Numbered from the stretch's first letter, positions 24,857 through 34,415 are shown. The stretch is DNA of 64,000 nucleotides from Agarivorans aestuarii (GCF_019670125.1 NZ_AP023033.1:3559501-3623500), one strand, 5' to 3'. The notes: generated from the sequence alone by a model not told the origin. A program made the numbers and translations.

Positions 24857-25348
24857 ATGACCTCCAAACCAAAATCTCGGCAGTTTAATGACCAAGAGTT
24901 TCATGGCGGTGATGCTCCACTCTACGAGGGCCAAGGCTATAGTTTTAAACAAGCACAGCATATGGCTACCGTGGTTTATCAACCTGCCCACCTAAATCCT
25001 TCAGCTCCCGCGGGCATGCAAGGCAAAGGACGTTTAGATGGCACTTGGATTTACAGTGAAGAGCCAGACAAAGCCGAAGGCATTTTAGCCAGTGGTATAG
25101 AGCTGGTGATGGATTCAAGCCTAGAAGCCAATGGCAGTATCGGTTTGCATCAACATACTCATACCGAAGAGCTTTATTATCTGCTCAGTGGTGAGCTTGT
25201 TATTACCGTGGTTGAAGGAGAGGAGCAGCAAACCCAAACCCTTAAAGCTGGCGACTCCCACTGTATTCACCCTGGACAAAGTCACTTTGTGCAAGCAGGC
25301 TCTACTGGCGCACGCTTTATTGTGGTTGCCGCCAAAGTTAACAATTAG
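24857..25348 (+). CDS. Cupin-domain protein
   Basis: A 163-residue single-domain cupin. Cupin motif 1 is visible as IGLHQHTHTEELYYLLSGEL (two His and Glu as metal ligands) and motif 2 as LKAGDSHCIHPGQSHFVQAG (third His). The N-terminal 90 residues with LDGTWIYSEEP are not a known domain. Cupins may be enzymes or sensors and this one cannot be assigned. The next gene (Gfo/Idh/MocA-like) starts 11 bp after its stop, which suggests a two-gene operon and a shared sugar or small-molecule substrate; that is inference. Confidence 0.8.
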   Translation: MTSKPKSRQFNDQEFHGGDAPLYEGQGYSFKQAQHMATVVYQPAHLNPSAPAGMQGKGRLDGTWIYSEEPDKAEGILASGIELVMDSSLEANGSIGLHQHTHTEELYYLLSGELVITVVEGEEQQTQTLKAGDSHCIHPGQSHFVQAGSTGARFIVVAAKVNN

Positions 25349-25359
25349 GACTTCGTAAA

Positions 25360-26289
25360 TTGCTTTTCAACAACACGCCCGCCATTAACAGCGCAGCGAT
25401 TATTGGCTGCAACTGGGGTTTAGTTCACTTAAGCGCTTTGCAGCAAAACCAAGTAGAGGTTAAAGCCTTACTTGATTTAGACATAAACAAAGCCCAGCAC
25501 CTTGCAAAGCAACATGGCATTGCTGCAGCTTGCAATAACATCGACCAATTACCGCCGGTAGATTTAGTGATTATTGCCAGCCCCGCAGTTTCGCATTTAA
25601 CGCTTATCGAGCATTTTAAGCACGCCGCGATCATTTGTGAAAAGCCACTAATGGGCTTAAGTGAAACCCAGCCCTTATCGAGCTGGCCACAAAACATATG
25701 GGTGAACTATGCCTTTAATTACTTAGCAAGCGCTCAGCTTATCAATAGCTTGTTGGAGGCCGAACAACCAGTTAAGGCGCACTTAAGCTCACAGGTAAAC
25801 TTGCCGCTTAACTTTACGTTAGAACAGTGGATTTTAGAGACAGCTAGCCATCCCCTTTCTTGGTTACTCCATAAACTCGGCGAACCAAAGCAGCTCTCTT
25901 CTACAAAATGCCAGGGGCAGCATGACAATCAAAGCTTGAGCTTAAAGCTTGCTTGCAAGCAGCATCAGATTGAGGTGGATTTTAGTTTAGGTGGATCTCC
26001 CGGCATCTTTCATCAAATACACTTAACTCAAGGCGACAATAACATTGAGTTGCAAGGCGAATATGTACCCGGTCAAGCTTGGCGTTTTACGCCAGTGTTG
26101 TTAAATGGTGTAGCACAAAATCAAGGGGAATATCATCCGCAGGATTGTTGGTTACAAGCTAATCATCGATCAACATCTGCCATCATAGAACACCTACGTG
26201 GCCACATAAGTAAACAGGAACTACTCGCTGCTGGCGGATTTAGCCCCAATAAAGCGCTTTGGTTAGAACAAAGCCTAACTGGCGAGTAG
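25360..26289 (+). CDS. Gfo/Idh/MocA-family oxidoreductase with atypical cofactor loop
   Basis: The 309-residue protein has the two-domain pattern of this family: Rossmann part with AIIGCNWGLVHL, LLDLDINKAQHLA, VDLVIIASPAVSHLTL and the conserved ICEKPLMG, then a C-terminal part with SHPLSWLLHKLGEP in the place of the catalytic His helix. Usual members have GxGxxG (for example GCGNWG); here the loop is GCNWG, one residue shorter, so dinucleotide binding may be altered. The start is TTG with AGGA 9 nt upstream; there is no ATG before the Rossmann strand. It follows the cupin gene by 11 bp. A role in sugar or cell-surface metabolism is possible but unproven. Confidence 0.75.
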   Translation: MLFNNTPAINSAAIIGCNWGLVHLSALQQNQVEVKALLDLDINKAQHLAKQHGIAAACNNIDQLPPVDLVIIASPAVSHLTLIEHFKHAAIICEKPLMGLSETQPLSSWPQNIWVNYAFNYLASAQLINSLLEAEQPVKAHLSSQVNLPLNFTLEQWILETASHPLSWLLHKLGEPKQLSSTKCQGQHDNQSLSLKLACKQHQIEVDFSLGGSPGIFHQIHLTQGDNNIELQGEYVPGQAWRFTPVLLNGVAQNQGEYHPQDCWLQANHRSTSAIIEHLRGHISKQELLAAGGFSPNKALWLEQSLTGE

Positions 26290-26371
26290 CCACACAAAGA
26301 TAGCGGTTGTTTCTCAGGCTTAAGCGCGGGAAAATAGCAGCAACTTTCATTATTTGAGCAAAGTGTGAAAA

Positions 26372-26839
26372 ATGAAACTCGATAGTAAAGACAAGTTAAT
26401 ACTCGATTTGCTGCAACGAGACGTAAGCATCCCGCTCAACGACATCGCCGAACGGGTGGGTTTATCGGCAACCCCTTGCTGGCGTAGAGTGCAAAAACTA
26501 GAGCAAGCAGGCTTTATTCGCCACAAGGTCGCCTTACTCGATAGAGCTAAGCTCAATTTAGGGGTAACCGTGTTTGTAAGTGTGCGCACCTCGCAGCACG
26601 ACCAACAATGGTTAGATCAATTCAAACAAGCCATTCAAGATATTCCAGAGATCATTGAAGCTCACCGCATGAGTGGCAGTATCGACTACTTGTTACAGGT
26701 TGTAGTGCCCAGTATCGACGACTACGACAAAGTATATAAGCAACTGATCGAACGCTTAGCCTTTACCGATGTAAGCTCTGCCTTTTCTATGGAAGTCATG
26801 AAATCGACCACCTCGCTGCCAACCCACTATTTAAACTAA
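26372..26839 (+). CDS. Lrp/AsnC family transcriptional regulator
   Basis: A 155-residue feast/famine regulator: the N-terminal helix-turn-helix (DKLILDLLQRDVSIPLNDIAERVGLSATPCWRRVQKLEQAGFI, shown here only by its start DKLILDLL and end KLEQAGFI) and the RAM ligand-binding domain from about residue 65, with VVVPSIDDYDKVYKQLI. It will form octamers or dimers and bind an amino acid. It is not the global Lrp (shorter, different recognition helix). mutY begins 9 bp after its stop, so the two are probably cotranscribed; its target may be the Gfo/cupin pair, which is a guess. Confidence 0.88.
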   Translation: MKLDSKDKLILDLLQRDVSIPLNDIAERVGLSATPCWRRVQKLEQAGFIRHKVALLDRAKLNLGVTVFVSVRTSQHDQQWLDQFKQAIQDIPEIIEAHRMSGSIDYLLQVVVPSIDDYDKVYKQLIERLAFTDVSSAFSMEVMKSTTSLPTHYLN

Positions 26840-26848
26840 GCACTTTTA

Positions 26849-27907
26849 ATGACCAACAATCTCGCAAACTTTTCCAGCCGAGTAGTTACTTGGTATCACC
26901 AAGCTGGGCGCAAACACCTGCCTTGGCAGCAAGACAAAACACCTTATAAAGTTTGGCTGTCGGAAATCATGCTACAGCAAACTCAAGTGGCTACGGTTAT
27001 TCCCTACTTTGAACGTTTTATGCAACGTTTCCCTACGGTGAGAGACTTAGCTAAAGCCGATACCGATGAAGTACTGCACCTATGGACCGGCCTCGGTTAT
27101 TACGCACGAGCGCGTAATTTACACAAAGCAGCTAAAGAGATTGCCGAGCAACATAATGGGCGATTTCCCGAAGATATCGAGCAAGTTATTGCTCTACCGG
27201 GCATTGGTCGTTCAACCGCTGGCGCGGTATTGTCTTTATCCTTAGGACAACGCCATGCCATTTTAGATGGCAACGTAAAGCGAGTACTCGCTCGTCACCA
27301 AGCGATAGCAGGTTGGCCAGGGAAGAAACCGGTGGAAAACCAACTATGGGAACTGGCCGAAGCCAATACGCCAGAGCAACAAACCACCGAATACAATCAA
27401 GCAATGATGGATTTAGGCGCCATGGTCTGCACTCGCAGCAAACCTCGTTGCGAGGTTTGCCCTGTAGCCGAAGACTGCCAAGCGCTTAAGTATCAGCGTC
27501 AAGGCGACTTCCCCGGCAAAAAGCCTAAAAAGGTATTGCCTGAAAAACCCACTCAAATGCTGATTTTGCATTGGCAGCAGCAGTTTTTACTCTATCAGCG
27601 CCCCATGCAAGGGCTTTGGGGAGGGCTATATTGCTTCCCTGAAATCAGCCCTGAAGACAGCATTAGCGAATGGCTAAACCAGCAGAAAATGAGCGCTGAT
27701 GCGATTTATGAACTCACGCCGCTGCGCCATACCTTTAGCCACTATCATCTAGACATTCAACCTTCACTGATAGAGCTGAGTGAAGCACCTAACTTACAAG
27801 TCATGGCAGACAACCAACAACTTTGGTATAACATGCAACAAGCGCCCAAGGTTGGCTTGGCAGCCGTTACAGAAAAGCTGTTAAAAATAGCGCAACAAGC
27901 ACTTTAA
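26849..27907 (+). CDS. mutY: A/G-specific adenine glycosylase MutY
   Basis: A 352-residue HhH-GPD glycosylase that removes adenine paired with 8-oxoguanine. Key features: Glu39 in [12 protein letters not shown], the helix-hairpin-helix [15 protein letters not shown], catalytic Asp in ILDGNVKRV, four Cys of the [4Fe-4S] cluster ([17 protein letters not shown]) and a C-terminal NUDIX-like 8-oxoG recognition domain with [18 protein letters not shown] and [11 protein letters not shown]. It follows the Lrp gene by 9 bp and precedes yggX, as in many gammaproteobacteria. No strong Shine-Dalgarno sequence is seen, suggesting coupling to the gene before it. Confidence 0.96.
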   Translation: MTNNLANFSSRVVTWYHQAGRKHLPWQQDKTPYKVWLSEIMLQQTQVATVIPYFERFMQRFPTVRDLAKADTDEVLHLWTGLGYYARARNLHKAAKEIAEQHNGRFPEDIEQVIALPGIGRSTAGAVLSLSLGQRHAILDGNVKRVLARHQAIAGWPGKKPVENQLWELAEANTPEQQTTEYNQAMMDLGAMVCTRSKPRCEVCPVAEDCQALKYQRQGDFPGKKPKKVLPEKPTQMLILHWQQQFLLYQRPMQGLWGGLYCFPEISPEDSISEWLNQQKMSADAIYELTPLRHTFSHYHLDIQPSLIELSEAPNLQVMADNQQLWYNMQQAPKVGLAAVTEKLLKIAQQAL

Positions 27908-27953
27908 TTTAGCCTTTGCCTCCCTTAGGCAAAGCAAGGAAAAAGGACCTATT

Positions 27954-28226
27954 ATGGCTAGAACCGTATTTTGCCAACGTTTAAAAAAAGAAGCCGAAGG
28001 CTTAGATTTTCAACTGATTCCTGGTGATGTGGGCAAGCGTGTTTTTGATAACATCAGCAAAGAAGCCTGGACCGAGTGGCAGAAAAAACAAACCATGTTC
28101 ATCAACGAGAAAAAACTTAACTTGATGAATCAAGATGACCGCGAGCTATTGCAAGCAGAAATGGTTAAGTATCTGTTTGAAGACGGTGAAGTGGATATTG
28201 AAGGTTATACCCCGCCAAGCCAATAA
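27954..28226 (+). CDS. yggX: Iron-trafficking/oxidative damage protection protein YggX
   Basis: A 90-residue YggX: it starts [20 protein letters not shown] (single conserved Cys7), with [25 protein letters not shown] and [14 protein letters not shown]. It binds Fe(II) and protects iron-sulfur enzymes from oxidation and so sits naturally after mutY, which carries a [4Fe-4S] cluster. A strong bidirectional terminator follows. Confidence 0.96.
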   Translation: MARTVFCQRLKKEAEGLDFQLIPGDVGKRVFDNISKEAWTEWQKKQTMFINEKKLNLMNQDDRELLQAEMVKYLFEDGEVDIEGYTPPSQ

Positions 28227-28244
28227 ACACTGGGGCTAAACATA

Positions 28245-28272
28245 AAAAAACAGAGCACAGGCTCTGTTTTTT
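28245..28272. terminator. Bidirectional intrinsic terminator
   Basis: A 12-bp stem (AAAAAACAGAGC/GCTCTGTTTTTT) with the loop ACAG separates the convergent yggX gene and the Pro/Glu-rich protein gene; T-runs exist on both sides. Confidence 0.87.
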
Positions 28273-28290
28273 GCTTTCTATAATCAAAGA

Positions 28291-28902
28291 TTAGCGATTA
28301 GGCGGTACTTGAAAATAAGCATTTTCAGTATCTTGGTAAGTGCTTAAATCCACTTCTTTACCTTGATAGCTCAGCGCTATCTGCGACGGGTCACTAACCG
28401 TTACCGCAAACGGAGCCTGTCCTTGCCATTGCTGGTAAGTGCCAGCTTCTAAGGTTTGATTAACTAAAGTGCGCTGCTGGCTATCCACAATACGCAACTT
28501 AAGCTCACCATTCACCCTCACGCTAATATTGGCAGGGCGATAGTAATGGCGCGGATAGTCATGTGGATACCAGTAGTCCCAAGGATCATCTAACCAATAT
28601 ATCGGTGGTGGTAGCACGATGATAGGTGGCAATATTTCTTCAGGTGGGAGCACTTCTTCTGGCGGCGGAGCTATTGGTAGTTCCACCTCCGGCTGGTCAA
28701 CTTCGGGTAATACTTCAGCAATAGGCGGCTCAGGCTCTAACTCAGGCAATTGTTCTGGCTCTGGAAAGTCCGGCTCAGGCTCAGGGAAATCTGGCTCAGG
28801 AAAATCCATATCCATGTCAAACTCATCTTCGGCAATGGCCGCCGTTGGCATTTGGCCAGCTATAACGAGTAAGATCATAGCAAGGTAGAGCTGTTTCAAC
28901 AT
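28291..28902 (-). CDS. Exported Pro/Glu-rich protein with RodZ C-terminal-like domain (DUF4115)
   Basis: A 203-residue precursor starting with a signal peptide (about 1-24, cleavage likely after TAAIA). Residues about 29-95 are a spacer of repeated PEP, FPEPE and LPPEE units. A short aromatic patch follows (YWLDDPWDYWYPHDYP), then residues about 125-197 match the DUF4115 domain found at the periplasmic end of RodZ: LRIVDSQQRTLVNQTLEAG, WQGQAPFAVTVSDP, IALSYQGKEVDLSTY. RodZ normally has an HTH, a TM segment and this domain; here the domain is free in the periplasm. GAGG precedes the ATG at 28902; the upstream start at 28944 has no ribosome site. The function is unknown; a role near the cell wall is inference. 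Confidence 0.75.
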   Translation of the reverse strand: MLKQLYLAMILLVIAGQMPTAAIAEDEFDMDMDFPEPDFPEPEPDFPEPEQLPELEPEPPIAEVLPEVDQPEVELPIAPPPEEVLPPEEILPPIIVLPPPIYWLDDPWDYWYPHDYPRHYYRPANISVRVNGELKLRIVDSQQRTLVNQTLEAGTYQQWQGQAPFAVTVSDPSQIALSYQGKEVDLSTYQDTENAYFQVPPNR

Positions 28903-29037
28903 AAGCGCCTCAAGCTTTGGTGTATGCACTATTAGCCTAGCCATTCAAACCAGTAAAAGCCATTACCACCTTTTGCTAGCTAGCCTCTTTGAGCCTTTCT
29001 GGTAAGCTTAATTCTCATTCGATGAAGGACTGACACT

Positions 29038-29919
29038 GTGGCTTGGCAAATCTTAAGTATTGTTGCACCGCTAATTATTATTGTTGTTTTAGGCCTCATT
29101 TATGGCCGCAAACATCGTCCCGATATTAGCGCGGCAAATCGAATGAATATGGAGATATTCTGCCCAGCCTTAATCTTCTCGGTGCTGGCAAATACCCAAT
29201 TAGAGCTGGCTGATTATAGCGAGCTGCTACTGGCCTCCATTTGGGTAGTGCTGGGCTCGGGCTTGGTATTACTGCCGCTAATTAAGCCCTTAGGCCTGAA
29301 AGCACGAACCTTCTTGCCACCGATGATGTTCAACAACGCTGGTAACTTAGGGCTACCGCTGATTATTTTAGCCTTTGGCGAAGCCGCCATGCCCATCGCG
29401 GTCATTCTGTTTGTGGTTGAAATGGTCTTACACTTTTCGGTAGGGCTATATTTTATTGATACCAAAGCAAAGCTGCTTTCCACTTTGCGTATTCCGGTGA
29501 TTGTTGCTGCCATTGCCGGCATAGTTTGGGGTGCCTTAGATCTCTCGCTACCCAAAGTCATTGCCACGCCAATAGAAATGCTCGGACAAATATCAGTTCC
29601 GCTAATGCTGTTTACCCTAGGAGTAAGATTAATCGATGTAGATTTAAAAGATTGGCGCATCGGTATGATTGGCGCTATCGCTTGCCCTCTTAGCGGCCTA
29701 TTATGTGCTTTCATCGCCATTGCAACTTTGCCGCTCAATAGCTTGCAACAATCTTGCTTAATTTTGTTTGCGGCTTTACCGCCCGCCGTACTCAACTTTA
29801 TTATTGCCGAACAGTATCAAATTGAACCGCAACGGGTAGCCTCCATTGTAATGCTGGGCAACATTGCCAGTTTAGTGTTTATCCCGTTAGCCTTATTGTG
29901 GGTATTACCTACAAGTTAA
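29038..29919 (+). CDS. AEC family auxin-efflux-like transporter
   Basis: A 293-residue membrane protein with about ten hydrophobic segments in two halves. Family motifs are an N-terminal Pro in IAPLIIIVVLGLIYG, NRMNMEIFCPALIFSVL, and the unwound helix regions MMFNNAGNLGLPLI and FAALPPAVLNFIIAEQY. Such carriers export or import malonate, malate, auxin-like acids or other small anions; substrate unknown. Start GTG at 29038 with AAGGA about 9 nt upstream. Divergent from the RodZ-like gene; the 135-bp spacer holds both promoters. Confidence 0.85.
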   Translation: MAWQILSIVAPLIIIVVLGLIYGRKHRPDISAANRMNMEIFCPALIFSVLANTQLELADYSELLLASIWVVLGSGLVLLPLIKPLGLKARTFLPPMMFNNAGNLGLPLIILAFGEAAMPIAVILFVVEMVLHFSVGLYFIDTKAKLLSTLRIPVIVAAIAGIVWGALDLSLPKVIATPIEMLGQISVPLMLFTLGVRLIDVDLKDWRIGMIGAIACPLSGLLCAFIAIATLPLNSLQQSCLILFAALPPAVLNFIIAEQYQIEPQRVASIVMLGNIASLVFIPLALLWVLPTS

Positions 29920-29990
29920 CTGCAAGTTAAGCTGCGTTATTTTCCCCGCATTTGTCGCTAAGTTATTCAAGGCAAATTAGAATTCCTGTC

Positions 29991-30036
29991 TAAGTCCACT
30001 ATATTTATCTTAATACACGCTCGCATAGTGGACTTA
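29991..30036 (+). promoter_or_regulatory. 12-bp inverted repeat covering the chemoreceptor start region
   Basis: TAAGTCCACTAT (29991-30002) and its exact reverse complement ATAGTGGACTTA (30025-30036) are separated by 22 nt. The second arm ends 3 nt before the ATG at 30040 and contains the only GTG/TGGA sequence that could act as the ribosome site. It may be a repressor operator or an RNA hairpin restricting translation. Confidence 0.5.
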
Positions 30037-30039
30037 AAA

Positions 30040-31989
30040 ATGAAAATAAGAACAAAGTTTTTGCTGTTGTTACTCGCAGGAGTGGTTATTCCTGTATTGG
30101 TGATTTCCATCATCACAGTTTGGAGCGTGCGTAATAGCGCTGAACTCAACTTTGAACAAAGAAGCACTGCAGAGCTCGGGCACATTGATACCACCTTTTC
30201 CATTTACCTTAACGGCCTAGCCGAAGATGCCAAATTCCTCGCCACCTCTAAAGTCATCCGACAATTGGATCACAGTGTAAGCACCTATATGGGCAAGCCC
30301 AGCACCATGATGACACCAGATAAAATTGGCGGTGTCGAGCAAGATGCCTTTCATTTTATGCGTGAATTTGGAGAAGCGCGGCCTGACTTGGCCTATGTAT
30401 ACTTGGCGATGGATCATGGCGGCTACATTCAATGGCCCTTAGGTAAAAACTCCGCAGACTATGATCCGCGAGTACGCCCTTGGTATCCCCTATCGATAAA
30501 TTCAAGCACTCCCGTGCGTATTCCCGCCTACCAAGATTTAGTCACTAAAACCCCGCTAGTGGATTATATGGTTCGCTTTGAAGGAGCTAAGGGGGCATTT
30601 GGTACCATTGGCGTTGATGTCACATTAAATAAACTCACAGACTTAATTAAAAAAGTGAAGTTTGGTGAACAGGGCTACATCATCATGATTGAAGACAGCA
30701 ATACGATTTTGGCTGACCCATCAAATGAAGAAAACCTGTTTAAAGCAATTGGCGACGTGGCAAGCTATCAGGCAATTCAAAGCGCATCACCCGGCTTACA
30801 CACCATAGAAAAAGACGGTGAAACGTGGTTAGCCAATGTGTATTTATCTCCTGATCTTAACTGGCGCTTTATTGGCTTTATGCCTGCCAGCGAAGTTTAC
30901 CAACAAGCCAACTCGCTAATAACGCTGATAATAGGCGTTGCTATTTTAATGATGGTGGTGTTTATCGCGATTGGCTTTACCTTGATGAACGTCATCACCA
31001 AACCGATGATTACCATCACCGAAGGCCTAGAGGGCATCGCATCTGGTGAAGGCGACTTAACCCAGCGTTTAGATATCCAATCTAACGATGAATCGGGGCA
31101 AATGGCCAATGCCTTCAACCGCTTTGTTGAATCGATTAACTCACTGGTTGCCAGCATTAAAGGCAATAGTGAACAAGTAGATAACTCCGCGGCGCAAGCC
31201 AGTGAGCTGTCCAGCACCATGAAACAAATTGCAGAGGGGCAGTTGGCCGCTGTAGAACAAGTTTCAACGGCATTCCATGAAATGGTAGCCACCTCTAATG
31301 AAGTGGCGTCAAACTGTAGCCAAGCGGCTTCTAGCGCCGACGATAGCCAGCAACAGGTAGAAGAAGGTCATCAACTTATTCAAGATACGGTGCGCGCCGT
31401 TAGCCAACTAGAAACCACCTTGAATGAGTCCAATCAAGCCATGGATGAACTGTCGCAAGAATCAGCGAACATCACTGTAATCTTAGATACCATTCGCGGC
31501 ATCGCTGAACAAACTAACTTGTTGGCCTTAAATGCCGCCATTGAAGCCGCCCGAGCAGGTGAGCAAGGCAGAGGATTTGCAGTAGTTGCAGACGAAGTGA
31601 GAACCCTGGCTGGCCGCACTGCTGAATCAACTGAAGAAATCGACAAACTATTGAGCAACTTGCGCCAACAAACTTCCAATGTAGCCACTAAGCTCTCTAG
31701 CAGTATTGAACACTCAACCACCTCGGTAACCGCCACTAACCAAACCAGCACAGTGTTTGAGGCTATATTGCAATCGGTACTTACCATTCGAGACATGGCC
31801 ACGCAAATTGCAGCTTCAGCAGAAGAGCAGCACTTGGTAGCAGAAGAAATCAATCGCAACATCACCGATATTCATGACGGTTCTAGTCAAGCAAACGAGG
31901 TATCTCAACAACTAGAACAAAGCGCAACTGCTCTTAACTCTCTAGCGGGAAGCTTACAAGAAATGGTATCGCGATTTAAAACAAACTAA
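30040..31989 (+). CDS. Methyl-accepting chemotaxis protein with dCache sensor
   Basis: A 649-residue chemoreceptor. N-terminal membrane helix (about 5-30), a periplasmic double-Cache domain of about 245 residues ([59 protein letters not shown]), a second helix (about 285-310), a HAMP domain and a 300-residue signalling domain with tip [25 protein letters not shown]. The YDPRxRPWY motif places it with dCache receptors that often bind amino acids or polyamines. GTG at 30028 is possible; ATG at 30040 is preferred. A 12-bp inverted repeat surrounds the leader. No che genes adjacent. A terminator follows. Confidence 0.92.
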   Translation: MKIRTKFLLLLLAGVVIPVLVISIITVWSVRNSAELNFEQRSTAELGHIDTTFSIYLNGLAEDAKFLATSKVIRQLDHSVSTYMGKPSTMMTPDKIGGVEQDAFHFMREFGEARPDLAYVYLAMDHGGYIQWPLGKNSADYDPRVRPWYPLSINSSTPVRIPAYQDLVTKTPLVDYMVRFEGAKGAFGTIGVDVTLNKLTDLIKKVKFGEQGYIIMIEDSNTILADPSNEENLFKAIGDVASYQAIQSASPGLHTIEKDGETWLANVYLSPDLNWRFIGFMPASEVYQQANSLITLIIGVAILMMVVFIAIGFTLMNVITKPMITITEGLEGIASGEGDLTQRLDIQSNDESGQMANAFNRFVESINSLVASIKGNSEQVDNSAAQASELSSTMKQIAEGQLAAVEQVSTAFHEMVATSNEVASNCSQAASSADDSQQQVEEGHQLIQDTVRAVSQLETTLNESNQAMDELSQESANITVILDTIRGIAEQTNLLALNAAIEAARAGEQGRGFAVVADEVRTLAGRTAESTEEIDKLLSNLRQQTSNVATKLSSSIEHSTTSVTATNQTSTVFEAILQSVLTIRDMATQIAASAEEQHLVAEEINRNITDIHDGSSQANEVSQQLEQSATALNSLAGSLQEMVSRFKTN

Positions 31990-32004
31990 CAAAACGGAAA
32001 ATTT

Positions 32005-32034
32005 AAAAGCCCAAGCACTTTGCTTGGGCTTTTT
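32005..32034. terminator. Bidirectional intrinsic terminator
   Basis: AAAAGCCCAAGCA/TGCTTGGGCTTTT forms a 13-bp stem with a 3-nt loop between the convergent chemoreceptor and cti genes, with Ts after the stem on both strands. Confidence 0.87.
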
Positions 32035-32045
32035 GTTAGATAAAT

Positions 32046-34415
32046 CTAGCGGTTCTCTAAGCGACTGTAATCCAACACGCCCGATTCCAAAGGCTCTGCT
32101 TGAAGATAAGCTTGATGGAGGCGATCGCTAAATGGCCAGAAGTCATTATTGGTTCTGCGAATACCATAGCGCTTCATGAATGCCTGATAACCCTGCTCGT
32201 TGTGCACTTGCACTAAGCTTTGTTGTAGCTGCTTTAACTCGGATTTTTCTACCTGCCAAAATGCACCAGGATATGCGCCAACTAAGCCAGGCAAAACAGA
32301 TATGGTGTCTTGATCTGGCAAACGGTTATTCTTTTCCAAGAACAAGCTAGAAATATTGGTATGAGCGTTATGCCTCAATAGCGTGTAATACTCAGGCTCA
32401 GCTTGCTCTACATCGTCAACCTGAATAAACACCACTTGCGGTAACAGCTTAATGGCCCCACCTCGCCAAGCGCCAACTTGAATCGCAAAATCGCTCACTT
32501 CTCGTGAATATTGCGGCCAGCTAATTTGATGTTTTTGGCTTAATACAGGCGCCAATTTCTCACCAATCATGTCAAACAACTGCTGTTTGTATGGTCCGTC
32601 TCCGCTATATTCCACTGCACTTTTGAAGAAAGCCTCTTGTGGGCGAGACTCAACAAACTCGATAATATTTTTGTCTGCACCGACATACCAGCTACGCAGT
32701 TCATCATAACGCATTTCAGCAGGCAAGAATGAGGCAAAGCTGCCCTCACCTTCCATACGTAAAAAGTCCATGTATAAACGGGTTACTAATTGATGGCCCA
32801 AGTTTCCGTAAGGGTCGAACCCAGCAACTAATAAGTAATGAATTCGCTCAAACAAGGAGTAATCAATAACCCAAGCGGTTTTTGGCTGCCTGCCTACGGT
32901 GCCTTTTACAACGCTGGCACTGTCAAAGTGGCGGAAGATAGTAAGTGCGGCATTTTGGTTTACCCCGTCACCATCCCATAGTAAATCTAAATTGAGTATC
33001 GAGCTGTCTTTACTCAGCCATTGATTCACATGGGCGATACTGGCATCCATAAATTTGCGGTGACGCTTAGAGTAATTAAGCCACGCACTAATTGGCAGAA
33101 CATTACTTTGCTCTACCGATGGCATTCTTAAGTGGTCGCTCTGTTCAACTAAGAACTCTGCTTGCTCTTGTTCATAGCGATTATCGGGGTTGGCGAAATA
33201 TACCCAGAAGTGGTCTTGAATAACATTTAAAGCTACCTGCCCGCGACAAACAGGCCCTTTCATAAAGCCCATAATAAAGGTTTCGGCATCATCCAACATA
33301 AAGCGATAACGACCGTTCACAGTAAGATCCTGAAAAGCCACAAAAGGATTACCCGCCACTCTAGGCTCGTAACTCGGTAAGCTGTCTACGTTAGTATCGT
33401 CACCTAAAAACCACTCGGTCCAGCGCTGCTGGCGAGCCTTGTCTAAACGATAAGGAATATGAGTTTTCACCACAACGGTTTCGCGCTCTGGAGCCAAGCG
33501 GTAATACACGCGGCTTACATCTGGGTCATCGTAAGGGCGACGGGTTGCTATTTCATCAATGGGATTGCCCGGCGCAGTGCGCGAGCGTACTAGCTTGAAA
33601 AAGGCTGGGCGAGTATTCGGATCCTCATCAAAATACAGATGAGTAATAAACAAATGCTCGTAAATATAACGCGCCATTAGTTGCTGTTTGAGCGAGTCGC
33701 CGTTTAAAAAGGCCTCCCAATAGGCAACTTGCTCACCAAGCTGATTATGCGCACTTAAATCATCGGCCATTGGGGCGCCGCTGGCTAGCCAAGCAGTCAA
33801 TGTATCGAACTCAACATCGCTAATAGCAGGTAAGCCATAAGGCATGCCCCACTCCGGATGAGAAGCTTGTACTTTAGCGTAGCCTTCAATGCCCACACAT
33901 TGCTGAGCTCTATCTAAGGCAAAATCGAATGCCTCGGGATCTAAAATCTCATTGCCCGGGTCAACATAATCGCGCTTTTGCTTTAGCGCTTGATACATTA
34001 CCCCCGCCTCTAGGTTTGCCTCTTCGCTTTGAATCCGCTCATTTAGAACCGGATTAAAACCTTTTTGTCGCCACATTTGTGTCGATTTTGCATCGGTATA
34101 TAAACGAGTGGTAGGTGCGGCGGTAAGGCGGCTAGCGCTATAAACTCGGTCGGTGCTTATCCCACGGTCAATGCCCGCTGCTGAGGTTAGCTTAAGTTGG
34201 CAGGGTGCATCGTAACAGGCGTGACACATCACGCAGCGCTGGTCCAAAATTGGCTTAACGTCTGCCAAGAACTCAGCCGCAGGAGGATGATTCTCAGAGT
34301 ATATTCGCGTTTGTACCGACGCTTCACCAAAGCGCTGATCAAACTGATTTACCATCACGCTGGAACAGCCTACAACAAACAGCAGCCCCCAAAAAATCCC
34401 AATACGTCGAAACAT
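32046..34415 (-). CDS. cti: Fatty acid cis/trans isomerase (Cti)
   Basis: A 789-residue protein with an N-terminal membrane segment ending in VVGCSS (possible lipoprotein or uncleaved signal) and a c-type heme site, CVMCHAC, at about residues 60-66 (CxxCH). The remaining sequence has the Cti family blocks (YDAPCQLKL, GMPYGLPAI, MADDL, MKGPVCRGQVALNVIQDHFWVYF, RRTNNDFWPFSDRLHQAY). The periplasmic enzyme turns cis into trans unsaturated fatty acids in phospholipids without energy, protecting against solvents and heat. It is rare in enteric bacteria but common in pseudomonads and vibrios. It lies alone, divergent from a Fur-controlled gene pair. Confidence 0.93.
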   Translation of the reverse strand: MFRRIGIFWGLLFVVGCSSVMVNQFDQRFGEASVQTRIYSENHPPAAEFLADVKPILDQRCVMCHACYDAPCQLKLTSAAGIDRGISTDRVYSASRLTAAPTTRLYTDAKSTQMWRQKGFNPVLNERIQSEEANLEAGVMYQALKQKRDYVDPGNEILDPEAFDFALDRAQQCVGIEGYAKVQASHPEWGMPYGLPAISDVEFDTLTAWLASGAPMADDLSAHNQLGEQVAYWEAFLNGDSLKQQLMARYIYEHLFITHLYFDEDPNTRPAFFKLVRSRTAPGNPIDEIATRRPYDDPDVSRVYYRLAPERETVVVKTHIPYRLDKARQQRWTEWFLGDDTNVDSLPSYEPRVAGNPFVAFQDLTVNGRYRFMLDDAETFIMGFMKGPVCRGQVALNVIQDHFWVYFANPDNRYEQEQAEFLVEQSDHLRMPSVEQSNVLPISAWLNYSKRHRKFMDASIAHVNQWLSKDSSILNLDLLWDGDGVNQNAALTIFRHFDSASVVKGTVGRQPKTAWVIDYSLFERIHYLLVAGFDPYGNLGHQLVTRLYMDFLRMEGEGSFASFLPAEMRYDELRSWYVGADKNIIEFVESRPQEAFFKSAVEYSGDGPYKQQLFDMIGEKLAPVLSQKHQISWPQYSREVSDFAIQVGAWRGGAIKLLPQVVFIQVDDVEQAEPEYYTLLRHNAHTNISSLFLEKNNRLPDQDTISVLPGLVGAYPGAFWQVEKSELKQLQQSLVQVHNEQGYQAFMKRYGIRRTNNDFWPFSDRLHQAYLQAEPLESGVLDYSRLENR

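Noticed and set aside
28619-28888. Ser/Gly-repeat open frame opposite the Pro/Glu-rich gene
   Set aside because: It is an antisense shadow of the Pro/Glu codon repeats; the minus-strand frame has a ribosome site, signal peptide and a recognisable domain.
29214-29795. Long antisense frame (193 codons) inside the AEC transporter gene
   Set aside because: Composition is typical of the reverse complement of a membrane-protein gene and no domain is recognisable.
31434-31865. Antisense frame within the chemoreceptor signalling domain
   Set aside because: The plus-strand frame encodes the highly conserved MCP tip; the antisense frame follows from its codon bias.
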